Shown here piece after piece: positions 32,702 to 40,984 of a DNA stretch of 64,000 bases. This DNA is from Arthrobacter zhaoxinii (GTDB lineage Bacteria; Actinomycetota; Actinomycetes; Actinomycetales; Micrococcaceae), in the NCBI RefSeq assembly GCF_025244925.1, contig NZ_CP104275.1, positions 2,790,001-2,854,000 of the forward strand, written 5' to 3'. The number at the start of each line of letters is the position of its first letter. Positions within the stretch are counted from its first letter, which is position 1. The notes below the pieces were generated by a model. The model saw only the letters and a list, made by a program, of their open reading frames with translations, did no database searches and was not told where the DNA came from. A program made the translations under genes and the position numbers.

Positions 32702-34099
32702 TCAGGCCAAGTCCCGTTCGATGCGCTCCAGGGCGGCGGCGACGGCGGCCCGGCGGGGCGAGCGCGGCGGAAGCACCCGCAGGGCACGCTGCCAGGCCTC
32801 GGCGTCGTGCTCCGCTTCCGGCAGGTGCAGGTACTGCAGCAGGGCGTCCGGCCCGGCGTCGGAGAGCATCGCCTTCCGCAGGACGGCCGAGACATCGCCG
32901 CGCAGCCGGATGAGGGCAGGGGCTTCGGAGCGCGGCAGCACCTGTCCCCGGTACATCCCCAGCGCCAGCCGGTGCGCCCCCTGTTCCAGGAACCGCAGGA
33001 CCTGCGCGGCGTCCACCACCAGCGGCCTGGCCAGGCGGTAGGGGCGGGAGCGCGGGACCAGCGGTTCGGCCGGTGTCCCGGCGGCGACGGTTTCCATCAG
33101 GTTGCGCAGCCGCAGCATCTCCGCCCGCACCGTGCCCGCCTGTCCGCCGTCCGGGTACGCGAGTGCGGCCAGCTCCTCGGCGGTAAGGCCGCCGGGGTGC
33201 AGGGCCAGCACGGCCAGCAGCTCCCCGTGCCGGGAGCTGAGCTCCACGGACCCGCCCCGGGTATGCAGCACCGCACGCTCCCGGCCCAGCAGCTCCAGGC
33301 GTTCCGTGTCGCTGGCGGGCGGTGACGCCGGGCGGCCTGCACGACGGCGCGGCGGCGCTCCGAAGCCGGCGAGGGATCCCTTCTGCGGGGCGTCTCGGTC
33401 TGCCTGCAGTCGCTGGACCTGGAGCCCGGCTTCCGCGGCGGCGACGGCTGCCCGGACCAGGGCCAGGGTATGCGGGGCGACGGCTTCGGGACCTCCGGTT
33501 ACGTCCACAACGCCGAGCACGGAGCCGGTGTCGGGGTCATGCACGGGGACGGCGGTGCAGCTCCAGGAGTGGACGAGCCGGCTGAAGTGTTCCGGCCCGG
33601 CAATCTGTACGTCGGAGCCGGTAGCGAGGGCGGTTCCGGGGGCACTGGTGCCTACCGTGCGTTCGGACCAGTCCGCGCCGGGAACAAACAGCATGTCTTC
33701 GGCACGCCGGCGCAGCACCGCGTCGCCGTCCACCCACAGCAGCCGGCCCAGCTCATCCCCCACGGCCACCAGCAGCCCGGAGTCCTCTCCCGGCCCCACC
33801 AGCAGGCGGCGGATGACCGGCATCACGGCAGAGAGCGGATGGGTCGCCCGATAGCGGGCCAGGGCGTCGTCGTCGAACACCAATTCCGGACGCGGGACGT
33901 CCGGGTCCGGGTGGTGCTGAAGCGACCGCACCCAGGACTCCCGGACGGACGGCCGCAGCCGTTCCAGCCATCCGCTGCCGGAGGAGAGCGCCTCATGCGC
34001 CCGCACCGCGTTCCGGCGTAAGGCTTCCGCAGGTATCCGCGGCAGGACGCCGGACGGCCCGTTCAGGGCAACACTTTGATTCTGCGCCGCAATGCGCAC
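32702..34099 (-). CDS. GAF-domain transcriptional regulator (AcoR N-terminal type)
   Basis: A 465-residue regulator. The N-terminal part (about 20-230) resembles the sensor half of AcoR-type activators: [22 protein letters not shown], then a GAF domain with [20 protein letters not shown] and [24 protein letters not shown]. It has no sigma-54 AAA+ domain. The C-terminal part (about 285-400) looks like a winged-helix, with [24 protein letters not shown]. This architecture is common in actinobacteria next to exaC-like genes, which it likely activates. GTG start; a TAGGCG sits 6 nt upstream. Confidence 0.85.
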   Translation of the reverse strand: MRIAAQNQSVALNGPSGVLPRIPAEALRRNAVRAHEALSSGSGWLERLRPSVRESWVRSLQHHPDPDVPRPELVFDDDALARYRATHPLSAVMPVIRRLLVGPGEDSGLLVAVGDELGRLLWVDGDAVLRRRAEDMLFVPGADWSERTVGTSAPGTALATGSDVQIAGPEHFSRLVHSWSCTAVPVHDPDTGSVLGVVDVTGGPEAVAPHTLALVRAAVAAAEAGLQVQRLQADRDAPQKGSLAGFGAPPRRRAGRPASPPASDTERLELLGRERAVLHTRGGSVELSSRHGELLAVLALHPGGLTAEELAALAYPDGGQAGTVRAEMLRLRNLMETVAAGTPAEPLVPRSRPYRLARPLVVDAAQVLRFLEQGAHRLALGMYRGQVLPRSEAPALIRLRGDVSAVLRKAMLSDAGPDALLQYLHLPEAEHDAEAWQRALRVLPPRSPRRAAVAAALERIERDLA

Positions 34100-34242
34100 G
34101 GCCCCCGCCTATCCACGCTGACAATCGGACAACGTCTTCCGTAGCGGACGCTGCCCGGTGAGGGAACAACAACTCTTCGTTGGACATGCTCCCATGCGCG
34201 GACCGGCGGAGGCCAGAGGAACTGCGGTTTACCGGCGAACGG

Positions 34243-35664
34243 TTACTCGCCGCGGGAAATGCGGGTCATTTCCTCGCGGTCAACCACCTTGACGCGCTCG
34301 CGGACGAGTTCTCCGGTCAGCGGGTCGGGGTGGATGTAGGACGCGCCGAGGCTGCGCTCGTAGGCATCCAGTTTCAGCCAGCCCTCCCACGTCGTGTACT
34401 TGACGCCGCGCTCCTCGAGCAGGTCGATGATCGACGACGGGTCCGGGTGCGTGGCGGCCGGCAGGTTCAGCCGGTCCTCCAGCAGGAATCCAATGGTTTC
34501 CAGCGCATCGCCCTTGGTGTGCCCGATCAGCCCGACGGGGCCGCGCTTGATCCAGCCCGTGGTGTAGATGCCCGGCACCGGAGCGCCGTCTTCGTTGATG
34601 ACGCGGCCGCCCTCGTTGGGAATCACGCCGCGCTGCGCGTCGTAACCCACTTCGGGCAGCTCGGAACCGAAGTAGCCGATGGCCCGGTAGACGGCCTGGA
34701 CCGGGTAATCCACAATCTCCCCGGTGCCGCGCACATTTCCGGTGCCGTCCAGCTCGGTCCGCTCGAACTTCATACCGGCGACCTTGCCGGGGTTGGAGGG
34801 ATCGTCGTAGATCTCCACCGGGCTGTGCAGGAAGTGCAGGTGCAGCCGGCGGGAAGCCCCGGTGTCCTGCTCCTCCACGAGCCAGTTGGTGAGGGTGTTG
34901 ACCATGGTCTTGGTCTGGTTGTTGGTGCGGATCTGCTCGTCGGAGCCCTCGTCGAATTCGAAGTCCTCGGGGTACAGGACAATATCGACGTCACGCGAAT
35001 GCGAGAGTTCACGCAGTTCCAGCGGCGTGAACTTCACCTGCGCCGGTCCGCGCCGGCCGAAGATATGCACGTCGGTGACCGGGGACTTCTTCAGGCCCTC
35101 GTAGACGTTCGTCGGAATTTCCGTCGTGAGCAGGTCGTCGGCGTGCTTGGAGAGGATGCGGGCGACGTCGAGGGCCACGTTGCCGTTGCCGATCACTGCC
35201 ACCTCCTTGGCGTCCAGCGGCCATTCCCGCGGAACGTCGGGGTGGCCGTCATACCAGGACACAAATTCCGCACCGCCGAAGGAACCCTCGAGGTCGACGC
35301 CGGGCACGTTCAGCGGGGCGTCCTTGATGGCTCCGGTCGCGAAGATGATGGCGTCATAGAAGTGGCGGAAATCCGCCAGCGTCAGGTCGCCGCCGTAGTT
35401 GACGTTGCCGAGGAACCGGATGTCACCACGGTCCAGGACCTTGTGCAGGGCGTTGACGATCCCCTTGATGCGCGGGTGGTCCGGAGCGACTCCGTAGCGG
35501 ATGAGGCCGTAGGGCGCGGGGTACTGGTCGAAGAGGTCAATGCTGACCTCGAAGTCCCGGTCGGCTTTGGTAAGGATGTCGGCGGCGTAAACACCGGCGG
35601 GGCCTGCGCCGATAATGGCGACCCTCAAAGGACGCTGGGCGCTGTCCGCGGCAGGGTTTGTCAC
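34243..35664 (-). CDS. fprA: ferredoxin/adrenodoxin-type NADP+ reductase (FprA-like)
   Basis: A 473-residue flavoenzyme that moves electrons between NADPH and ferredoxin. The FAD motif is VAIIGAGPAGVYAADIL (about 16-32) and the NADP motif is VAVIGNGNVALDVARIL. PAPYGLIRYGVAPDHP and TTGWIKRGPVGLIGHTKGDA are hallmarks of the adrenodoxin-reductase group, including mycobacterial FprA. The GTG at 35664 follows AAGGA by 6 nt and is preferred over an upstream ATG. No ferredoxin or cytochrome P450 gene is beside it. Confidence 0.93.
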   Translation of the reverse strand: MTNPAADSAQRPLRVAIIGAGPAGVYAADILTKADRDFEVSIDLFDQYPAPYGLIRYGVAPDHPRIKGIVNALHKVLDRGDIRFLGNVNYGGDLTLADFRHFYDAIIFATGAIKDAPLNVPGVDLEGSFGGAEFVSWYDGHPDVPREWPLDAKEVAVIGNGNVALDVARILSKHADDLLTTEIPTNVYEGLKKSPVTDVHIFGRRGPAQVKFTPLELRELSHSRDVDIVLYPEDFEFDEGSDEQIRTNNQTKTMVNTLTNWLVEEQDTGASRRLHLHFLHSPVEIYDDPSNPGKVAGMKFERTELDGTGNVRGTGEIVDYPVQAVYRAIGYFGSELPEVGYDAQRGVIPNEGGRVINEDGAPVPGIYTTGWIKRGPVGLIGHTKGDALETIGFLLEDRLNLPAATHPDPSSIIDLLEERGVKYTTWEGWLKLDAYERSLGASYIHPDPLTGELVRERVKVVDREEMTRISRGE

Positions 35665-35727
35665 TGATAGTCCTTCTTCTCTTCTGAGCTTCTGGGTGCG
35701 CAATTAACACACAGTTGTTTATTCTAA

Positions 35728-36912
35728 ATGCCGGGTTCGCCGTCGTCTAAACGGTCCGGAAAAGCGCCCGGAAGGCCTCCCGGGAATACGCCTCCGCACC
35801 TGCGTGTTAAGCACCACGTGCCTTACTCAAAACCCGTGCCCGCCGTCCGTAACGCTGCAGCCGATGCCGGCGTCGTTCCGTCCTCCGGTAGTTCCGCGTC
35901 GTCGGGTGCGTTGTCGTCGCCTGATCCGGCGTCGGGAGACCTGACGTCGACCGGGAAGCCGGGGACGGCCGGAGCGCCGGCGGCAGGAACGCCGGCGGCA
36001 GGCCGCGAAAACCTGCCCGGCATTCTCTTCGGAGTCGGCGCGTACGGGCTCTGGGGCCTGCTGCCGCTCTACTTCATGGTTCTCAAGCCGGCGGGAGCGG
36101 TGGAAATCGTAGCCAACCGCGTCGTCTGGTCCCTGGTCTTCTGCGCCATCCTGCTCACCGTCATGCGGGCATGGAAGCCGATGCTCGCTGCCCGACGAAA
36201 TCCGCGGACAGTGGGAACACTTGCCGGCGCCGCCCTGCTGATCGCGGTGAACTGGCTGACATATTCATGGGCGGTGCTGAACGAACACGCAGTGGAAGCA
36301 GCACTGGGCTACTTCATCAACCCGCTCGTGTCGGTTCTGCTTGGCGTACTGGTGCTCAAGGAAAAGCTGCGTCCGCTGCAGTGGGCAGCCATGGCAGTGG
36401 GGTTCATTGCCGTGCTGGTGCTGGCACTGGCGTACGGAACCGTGCCGTGGGTGGCCCTGGCCCTGGCCTTCAGCTTCGGGTTTTACGGACTGGTCAAGAA
36501 GGGCATCGGCTCCCGCGTTGACGCGGTCTCCAGCCTGACCATTGAAACGGCGGTCCTCACACCGATCGCCGCGGGCGTCATGATCTGGCTGTCCATGACC
36601 GGTGCCGCAACCCTGACCTCCAACGGTGCGGGGCACTTCTGGCTTCTGGTCGCCTCCGGCGTCATTACCGCCGTGCCGCTGATCTTCTTCGGCGCTGCTG
36701 CGCGCCGCCTGCCCCTGTCCACGGTGGGACTGCTGCAGTACCTGGCGCCCACCCTGCAGTTCATCCTGGCCCTGACTGTCTTCAAGGAAGCCATGCCGCC
36801 TGAGCGTTGGGCAGGCTTCGGTCTGGTCTGGCTCGCGCTGGTGATGCTGACCATCGACATGATCGGCGGTCCGCGGCGCAACCGCAGGCTGCGTGCTGCC
36901 GCTGCCGTCTAG
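35728..36912 (+). CDS. rarD: EamA-family transporter RarD
   Basis: A 394-residue protein whose residues from about 95 onward form a ten-helix DMT/EamA transporter of the RarD group, with ENLPGILFGVGAYGLWGLLPLYF, VVWSLVFCAILL, NWLTYSWAVLNEHAVEAALGYFINPL and LLQYLAPTLQFILAL all typical. The substrate is unknown (RarD homologues are linked to chloramphenicol sensitivity). The first 90 residues are low-complexity Ala/Ser/Pro and no ribosome site marks the ATG at 35728, so the true start may be further in (a GTG near 35818 is one option). Confidence 0.85.
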   Translation: MPGSPSSKRSGKAPGRPPGNTPPHLRVKHHVPYSKPVPAVRNAAADAGVVPSSGSSASSGALSSPDPASGDLTSTGKPGTAGAPAAGTPAAGRENLPGILFGVGAYGLWGLLPLYFMVLKPAGAVEIVANRVVWSLVFCAILLTVMRAWKPMLAARRNPRTVGTLAGAALLIAVNWLTYSWAVLNEHAVEAALGYFINPLVSVLLGVLVLKEKLRPLQWAAMAVGFIAVLVLALAYGTVPWVALALAFSFGFYGLVKKGIGSRVDAVSSLTIETAVLTPIAAGVMIWLSMTGAATLTSNGAGHFWLLVASGVITAVPLIFFGAAARRLPLSTVGLLQYLAPTLQFILALTVFKEAMPPERWAGFGLVWLALVMLTIDMIGGPRRNRRLRAAAAV

Positions 36913-37034
36913 CGGGTGCGCCGGGGGCGTGACCGGTCCTCCACAGCCCGCTTCTTCACCGGGCGTCCGCGTTGTTGCCCCCGGCGCCGAGGAATGCGCC
37001 CGGCGCCTGCCGGTCGGTGCGTCACGCTTGTCGT

Positions 37035-38759
37035 ATGGCTTTGGAACCATTGAACGAGTTACAGCTGCCGACCGGATTTCCCTCGGTGGATGCATCCGGT
37101 GTGTCACTGGTCCACCACACTGAACGAGCCCTTAGCGCAGCGTCTACCCTGCGTGTGGAAGCGACGGAGGAATGGGAGCTTCTCAGCCTTCAGGATGCCG
37201 TGGAGTTCGCCTCTGCGGTCGAGGAAATCTCCCGCATCGCCGACTACCTGAAGTTAACCGCCGCTGCTGCCGTTGACCGACAGCGTCCTGCCCGGACGTT
37301 CAGTACCGCAGACGGGTTGCGGGATTCCGAAGCGGGGCAGGACCCCGGCACAGCATCCCCTTCCTCCACAGCCAACCCTTCCTCGCCGATGCCCGGCGGG
37401 CGATGGCGCGAGTTTAGGAGCACAGCGGATTTTCTTCGTTCCCGGCTGCGCATCTCACGGGGAGACGCTCGTCGCCGGCTGGCTCTGGCCGCGTCTGTCC
37501 TTCCCCGGCAGGCACTGACGGGTGAAACACTGCAGCCGGTGTATCCGCTGCTTGCCGGCGCATGCGCCGAGGCTGCCCTGGCGGCCTCGGACCTGGACGT
37601 CATTGCCCACGCCCTGGAGGAAGCGCTGCCCCGGCTGGAACCGGAAGCGTTCAGGGCCATGGAGAAGCAGCTCGCGGATATTGGCTCTCATCAAGACCAC
37701 GACTTCCTCGTCCGCACGGCAAAACACTGGATTGCCCTTCTGGACCAGGACCAGCCGCCCAGCGAGGAAGAGCTCAGCCGTTTCCAGGGAATCTTCCCGG
37801 GCCGGCGGCGGAACGGATTGAACCATCTGCACATTTACTGCACCGACGAGCAGCACGAAGCATTAACCACGCTGACCAATAGTGCCGCTAATCCGCACCA
37901 GACGGTGCCTGCGGGGAACCCACCCGTATCCAGCGGGCCGCATACGAGTCCAACGGCGGTGGACGCAACCGCCGCTCCCGGGTCCGGCCTTCCGGATCGG
38001 CTGCCTCGGCCGACCCGCCCGCAAATGCTGCTGGAGGGGTTGCTCGCGGCCGTCCGCGCGGCTCTTTCATCCGGCGGTCTGCCAGCTGCCGGAGGTCTGC
38101 GGCCGCAGGTTATGGTCACCATCAGCCATCAGGCCCTCCTGGCCGGATTAGCGCATGGACCCGACAGCGATGTCGCAGGCAGGAACAGGAAGCCATCGGG
38201 ACCGGGAAATCCGAAGAATCGGGACGACGCTACCGACCCGGATCATCAGCACCTTCACACCGCCGATCCTGGCAGCACCCCCCACCGTGAACCTTCCGGG
38301 GGCCGGAGTACCCGGGAGCGTCCCGTACCCGGCCGCGCCGCCTTCACCGGACCTATCGGGGTAAGAGACGTTCGGAAACTGGCCTGCGATGCAGATCTGA
38401 TTCCTGTCGTCCTGGGGACCCAGGGGCAGGTCCTGGATCTGGGACGAGCGGCACGACTTTTTCCACCGCACCTGCGCAAGGCACTGCAGGCCAGGGACCG
38501 CGGCTGCACTTTTCCGGGCTGCACTATCCCGGGGCCGTGGACGGAAGCTCATCACGCCACGTTCTGGGAGCGCGGAGGAGGCACGGACCTCGGGAATGGA
38601 ATGCTGCTGTGCTCGTTCCACCACCACCTGATCCACCAGGAGAAATGGCGGGCTTACATGCGGGCAGGAGTTCCATGGTTCGTGCCGCCGCCCTACGTTG
38701 ATCCGGACCGCCGACCGCTGCGGAACGCCTACTTCCATCCGGAATTCCTCACATCATGA
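37035..38759 (+). CDS. DUF222 / HNH endonuclease domain protein
   Basis: A 574-residue protein of the actinobacterial DUF222-HNH family. The N-terminal DUF222 helical region (about 20-290) is followed by a low-complexity Pro/Ser/Asp insert, then the HNH nuclease fold near the C-terminus: RDRGCTFPGCTIPGPWTEAH, then the GGGTDLGNGMLLCSFHHHLIH finger with the histidines and cysteines for metal. Members are often multicopy (the 13E12-like family), and their role is not established. The ATG at 37035 is chosen by position of the family start; it has no clear SD. Confidence 0.85.
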   Translation: MALEPLNELQLPTGFPSVDASGVSLVHHTERALSAASTLRVEATEEWELLSLQDAVEFASAVEEISRIADYLKLTAAAAVDRQRPARTFSTADGLRDSEAGQDPGTASPSSTANPSSPMPGGRWREFRSTADFLRSRLRISRGDARRRLALAASVLPRQALTGETLQPVYPLLAGACAEAALAASDLDVIAHALEEALPRLEPEAFRAMEKQLADIGSHQDHDFLVRTAKHWIALLDQDQPPSEEELSRFQGIFPGRRRNGLNHLHIYCTDEQHEALTTLTNSAANPHQTVPAGNPPVSSGPHTSPTAVDATAAPGSGLPDRLPRPTRPQMLLEGLLAAVRAALSSGGLPAAGGLRPQVMVTISHQALLAGLAHGPDSDVAGRNRKPSGPGNPKNRDDATDPDHQHLHTADPGSTPHREPSGGRSTRERPVPGRAAFTGPIGVRDVRKLACDADLIPVVLGTQGQVLDLGRAARLFPPHLRKALQARDRGCTFPGCTIPGPWTEAHHATFWERGGGTDLGNGMLLCSFHHHLIHQEKWRAYMRAGVPWFVPPPYVDPDRRPLRNAYFHPEFLTS

Positions 38760-38784
38760 AACGGCTGCCGTGACTGCGTAGGAC

Positions 38785-38812
38785 GTGCGGCGTGCGGTGT
38801 GCGGTGTGCGGT
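38785..38812. repeat. 7-bp tandem repeat, four units
   Basis: GTGCGGC then three copies of GTGCGGT follow without gaps just downstream of the HNH gene. A slippage-prone microsatellite in a non-coding stretch. Confidence 0.8.
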
Positions 38813-39004
38813 CAAGCAACACCCTCTGGCCGCCCATAGCAACGAAGGGGGCACCACAGCCGGAACGAGCCGCGGTGCCCTTGCAGATTGTGGGAGATAG
38901 CGCTGCGCAGGCTCCGGCGGACGAGCAGCACCCGCCCCGCAAAACCTGCCTTTCGGCCGAGGAACCCCATGTTGTCCTAAGACGTCCATGGCCTGCGTAC
39001 AAAA

Positions 39005-39048
39005 GCTGCCCTTCACCGCCCCGTCGGCAACGGGAGGTGAAGGGCAGC
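39005..39048 (-). terminator. terminator of the CAP-domain gene
   Basis: Perfect 13-bp arms GCTGCCCTTCACC / GGTGAAGGGCAGC with an 18-nt loop. In the minus direction the stem is followed by UUUU (plus-strand AAAA at 39001-39004). It lies 19 nt beyond the stop codon. Confidence 0.92.
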
Positions 39049-39066
39049 GTTCGCTGTGTTTCTTGT

Positions 39067-40803
39067 CTATGCCTGGCGCGTGCGGCGCTGGGCCATAACG
39101 ACGGCGGCGGTACCGGCGACCACCAGAAGACTTCCGAGCACGGCCGTCAGCAGCTGCCAGGAAGCCAGGCCGGTCGCGGCCAGCTCTCCCCCAGCAACGC
39201 CGGCGGGCATGGCGGCAGAAACCTCAGCAGTCGGGGCATCGGCTTCCAGACCCGTCTCCGTGCCTGCAGCAGCTCCCAGGACCGTCACGGACTCTTCAAC
39301 GGAGAAGGACTGCCAGCCGACAAACTCGGCGCCGAGCGTCAACGCAACCCGATGGTCGCCCGCAGGCAGATCTGCAGGAACATCAACAGCAAGATTTCCC
39401 GCGGAATCGGCAGTCATGGTTCCGAGATCGATGGCGTTCGAATGCAGCACCACGCGGTAGGCCGCATTCGGTTCCAGGCCGCTCAGGGTCAAGAGGCTTC
39501 CACGGGGAGTGGCTACGAAACCGCCGCGGTTGGCCTCGGTGAGGTTCGCCTCGTTCCACTGATCAATCGCGGCCGGGGCCTTGGGTGCGGCCTTTACAGG
39601 TGCGGCATCGGTGGCCGGCTTTGCGTCAGCAGCATCTTCTCCGGCTTTCTCATCGACGTTCGCTGTCGGCAGCTGTGCGGGCGCCGGTTCTGACACGGTT
39701 TCGTCGACCACGGGGGCTGGCACTTCTACCGGTGCGTCTGTCTCAGCGGGGGCAGCCGGTTCAACAATCGGCTGATTCTTTTCCGCTGCAGCCTCCTCAG
39801 CGGCGGCCTTCTCGGCTGCGGCCCTATCAGCCTGTGCCTTCGCGGCGGCGGCAGTCTCAGCAGCGGCCTTCTCGGCGGCAACAGTCTCGGCAGCAGCCTT
39901 CTCGGCGGCAGCCCTGTCAGCCTCTGCCTTCGCGGCGGCGGCAGTCTCAGCAGCCTTGTCGGCCTCGGCCTTCTCAGCGGCAGCCTTCTCGGCAGCGCCA
40001 GTGTCAGCTCCCGCCTTGTCCGCGGCATCCTTCTCAGCTGCGGCTTTCTCAGCGGCGGCCCTGTCAGCTTCTGCCTTCTCGGCAGCAGCCCTGTCAGCCT
40101 CTGCCTTCTCGGCGGCAGCCCTGTCAGCCTCTGCCTTCTCAGCGGCGGCCTTCTCAGCAGCAGCGTTGTCGGCTGCGGCCTTCTCAGCAGCAGCCTTCTC
40201 GGCGGCGACCCGCTCGGACTCCTCCCGTGCGGCGGCTTCCTGCTTGGCCTTCTCTGCCGCGTCATCCACCACTGGCTGCGGAGCGGGCGCAACCGGCTGT
40301 CCGCCACCGCTGCCCGGATACCTCCCGAAGTCTGCAGTGATCAGATAGGCACCTTCGTTAGGGCCCGCTGTCAGGCGCACCGCCCCTATACCCACGTCCG
40401 TGAAGGACGGGTTGAGCATGTTCATGTTGTGCGGTCCGGAGTTTACCCACCAGTAAAACGCCTGGTCGACGTCGTAGTTCCAGACAATGTTCTCCGACCA
40501 GCCCTGTGAACCGGCGGGATATCCGGCCGGCAGGGTCGGGTTGTGCCCGTAGGTGTAGGCGCCGGCGCTTTCAGCACCAACGGCGGAACCAGCGGTCCAC
40601 TCCTGGGCAACGGAACCGATCTGCGGGTTCCAAGCCAGCGGTGCGAGTCCTGACTCCGCACGGTAGTTGTTAATCAGGCTGAACATCCGGCCCGCAGTCT
40701 GAGCCTCCGATGTGGCTGCCGACGCGGTAGGAAGCGCCACGAGGGCACTCACCACGGTAATCAGGGCAACCGCCAAGGCGCTTACAGGTTTTCTTACACG
40801 CAC
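39067..40803 (-). CDS. secreted CAP-domain protein with Ala-rich coiled coil and LAATG sorting signal
   Basis: A 578-residue exported protein. A signal peptide (residues 1-29, cut near ASA) leads to a CAP/SCP domain (about 34-161) with the expected His87, Glu104 and His125 (YGHNPT, WSENI, GPHNMN). Residues about 175-340 are a long Ala/Glu/Lys repeat (AAAEKAEADR units), probably an extended coiled coil or stalk. An acidic Pro/Ala stretch and a small beta-rich domain (about 430-510) follow. The C-terminus is LAATG (541-545), a hydrophobic helix and RRTRQA, i.e. a class-E sortase signal. GTG start with GAGGA upstream. Probably wall-anchored. Confidence 0.88.
   Translation of the reverse strand: MRVRKPVSALAVALITVVSALVALPTASAATSEAQTAGRMFSLINNYRAESGLAPLAWNPQIGSVAQEWTAGSAVGAESAGAYTYGHNPTLPAGYPAGSQGWSENIVWNYDVDQAFYWWVNSGPHNMNMLNPSFTDVGIGAVRLTAGPNEGAYLITADFGRYPGSGGGQPVAPAPQPVVDDAAEKAKQEAAAREESERVAAEKAAAEKAAADNAAAEKAAAEKAEADRAAAEKAEADRAAAEKAEADRAAAEKAAAEKDAADKAGADTGAAEKAAAEKAEADKAAETAAAAKAEADRAAAEKAAAETVAAEKAAAETAAAAKAQADRAAAEKAAAEEAAAEKNQPIVEPAAPAETDAPVEVPAPVVDETVSEPAPAQLPTANVDEKAGEDAADAKPATDAAPVKAAPKAPAAIDQWNEANLTEANRGGFVATPRGSLLTLSGLEPNAAYRVVLHSNAIDLGTMTADSAGNLAVDVPADLPAGDHRVALTLGAEFVGWQSFSVEESVTVLGAAAGTETGLEADAPTAEVSAAMPAGVAGGELAATGLASWQLLTAVLGSLLVVAGTAAVVMAQRRTRQA
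39780..40260. repeat. in-frame Ala/Glu/Lys repeat coding for the stalk of the CAP protein
   Basis: About 480 bp of imperfect repeats coding AAAEKAEADR-like units (plus-strand GCGGC/CTTCTC-rich). Neighbouring units are nearly identical in DNA (for instance around 40065-40140), so unit number could vary by recombination between strains. Confidence 0.75.
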
Positions 40804-40867
40804 TACAAAGTCCTCTGCGTCCGGACCCGCAGGGCCCTGGTCTGCCCGCGCTGGAGAGATCAGCAAT

Positions 40868-40897
40868 CGGGGGCGCCCGCCATACCGGGGGCGCCCC
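40868..40897 (-). promoter_or_regulatory. GC-rich hairpin in the leader of the CAP gene
   Basis: CGGGGGCGCCC occurs twice (40868-40878, 40886-40896), and the arms GGGGCGCCC / GGGCGCCCC can pair. It lies about 65 nt before the CAP gene start, so it would be in the mRNA leader or act on the end of the gabT transcript. Confidence 0.4.
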
Positions 40898-40906
40898 GCG
40901 AATCTA

Positions 40907-40922
40907 CACGACGTAGATCACA
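40907..40922 (-). promoter_or_regulatory. candidate CRP/GlxR-like site upstream of the CAP gene
   Basis: The minus strand reads TGTGATCTACGTCGTG. The left half and central TA match the TGTGANNTANNTCACA consensus of actinobacterial CRP/GlxR, while the right half is degenerate. The site also contains the inverted repeat ATCTAC-N5-GTAGAT. Weak evidence. Confidence 0.35.
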
Positions 40923-40963
40923 CAAACAACACCAGTCACATTGGTGACGCTGCTAAACCCGGA

Positions 40964-40984
40964 CGCCTCTAGTTATCAGAGGCG
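40964..40984 (-). terminator. small hairpin over the gabT stop codon
   Basis: CGCCTCT-AGTTATC-AGAGGCG forms a 7-bp stem spanning the stop codon of gabT. There is no U-tract directly after it; a weak terminator is possible. Confidence 0.4.

Larger units (their letters stand above)
38760..39066. other. 307-bp intergenic region after the HNH gene
   Basis: No supported gene. It contains a four-unit 7-bp tandem repeat (38785-38812) and the strong terminator of the CAP-domain gene (39005-39048). Confidence 0.5.

Noticed and set aside
31480..32913. 477-codon plus-strand frame opposite the aldehyde dehydrogenase
   Set aside because: Antisense shadow; Gly/Val/Asp-rich with no domain pattern.
39780..40260. 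Repeat block considered as a CRISPR array
   Set aside because: Repeats are in frame, imperfect, without unique spacers, and code for an Ala/Glu/Lys stalk.
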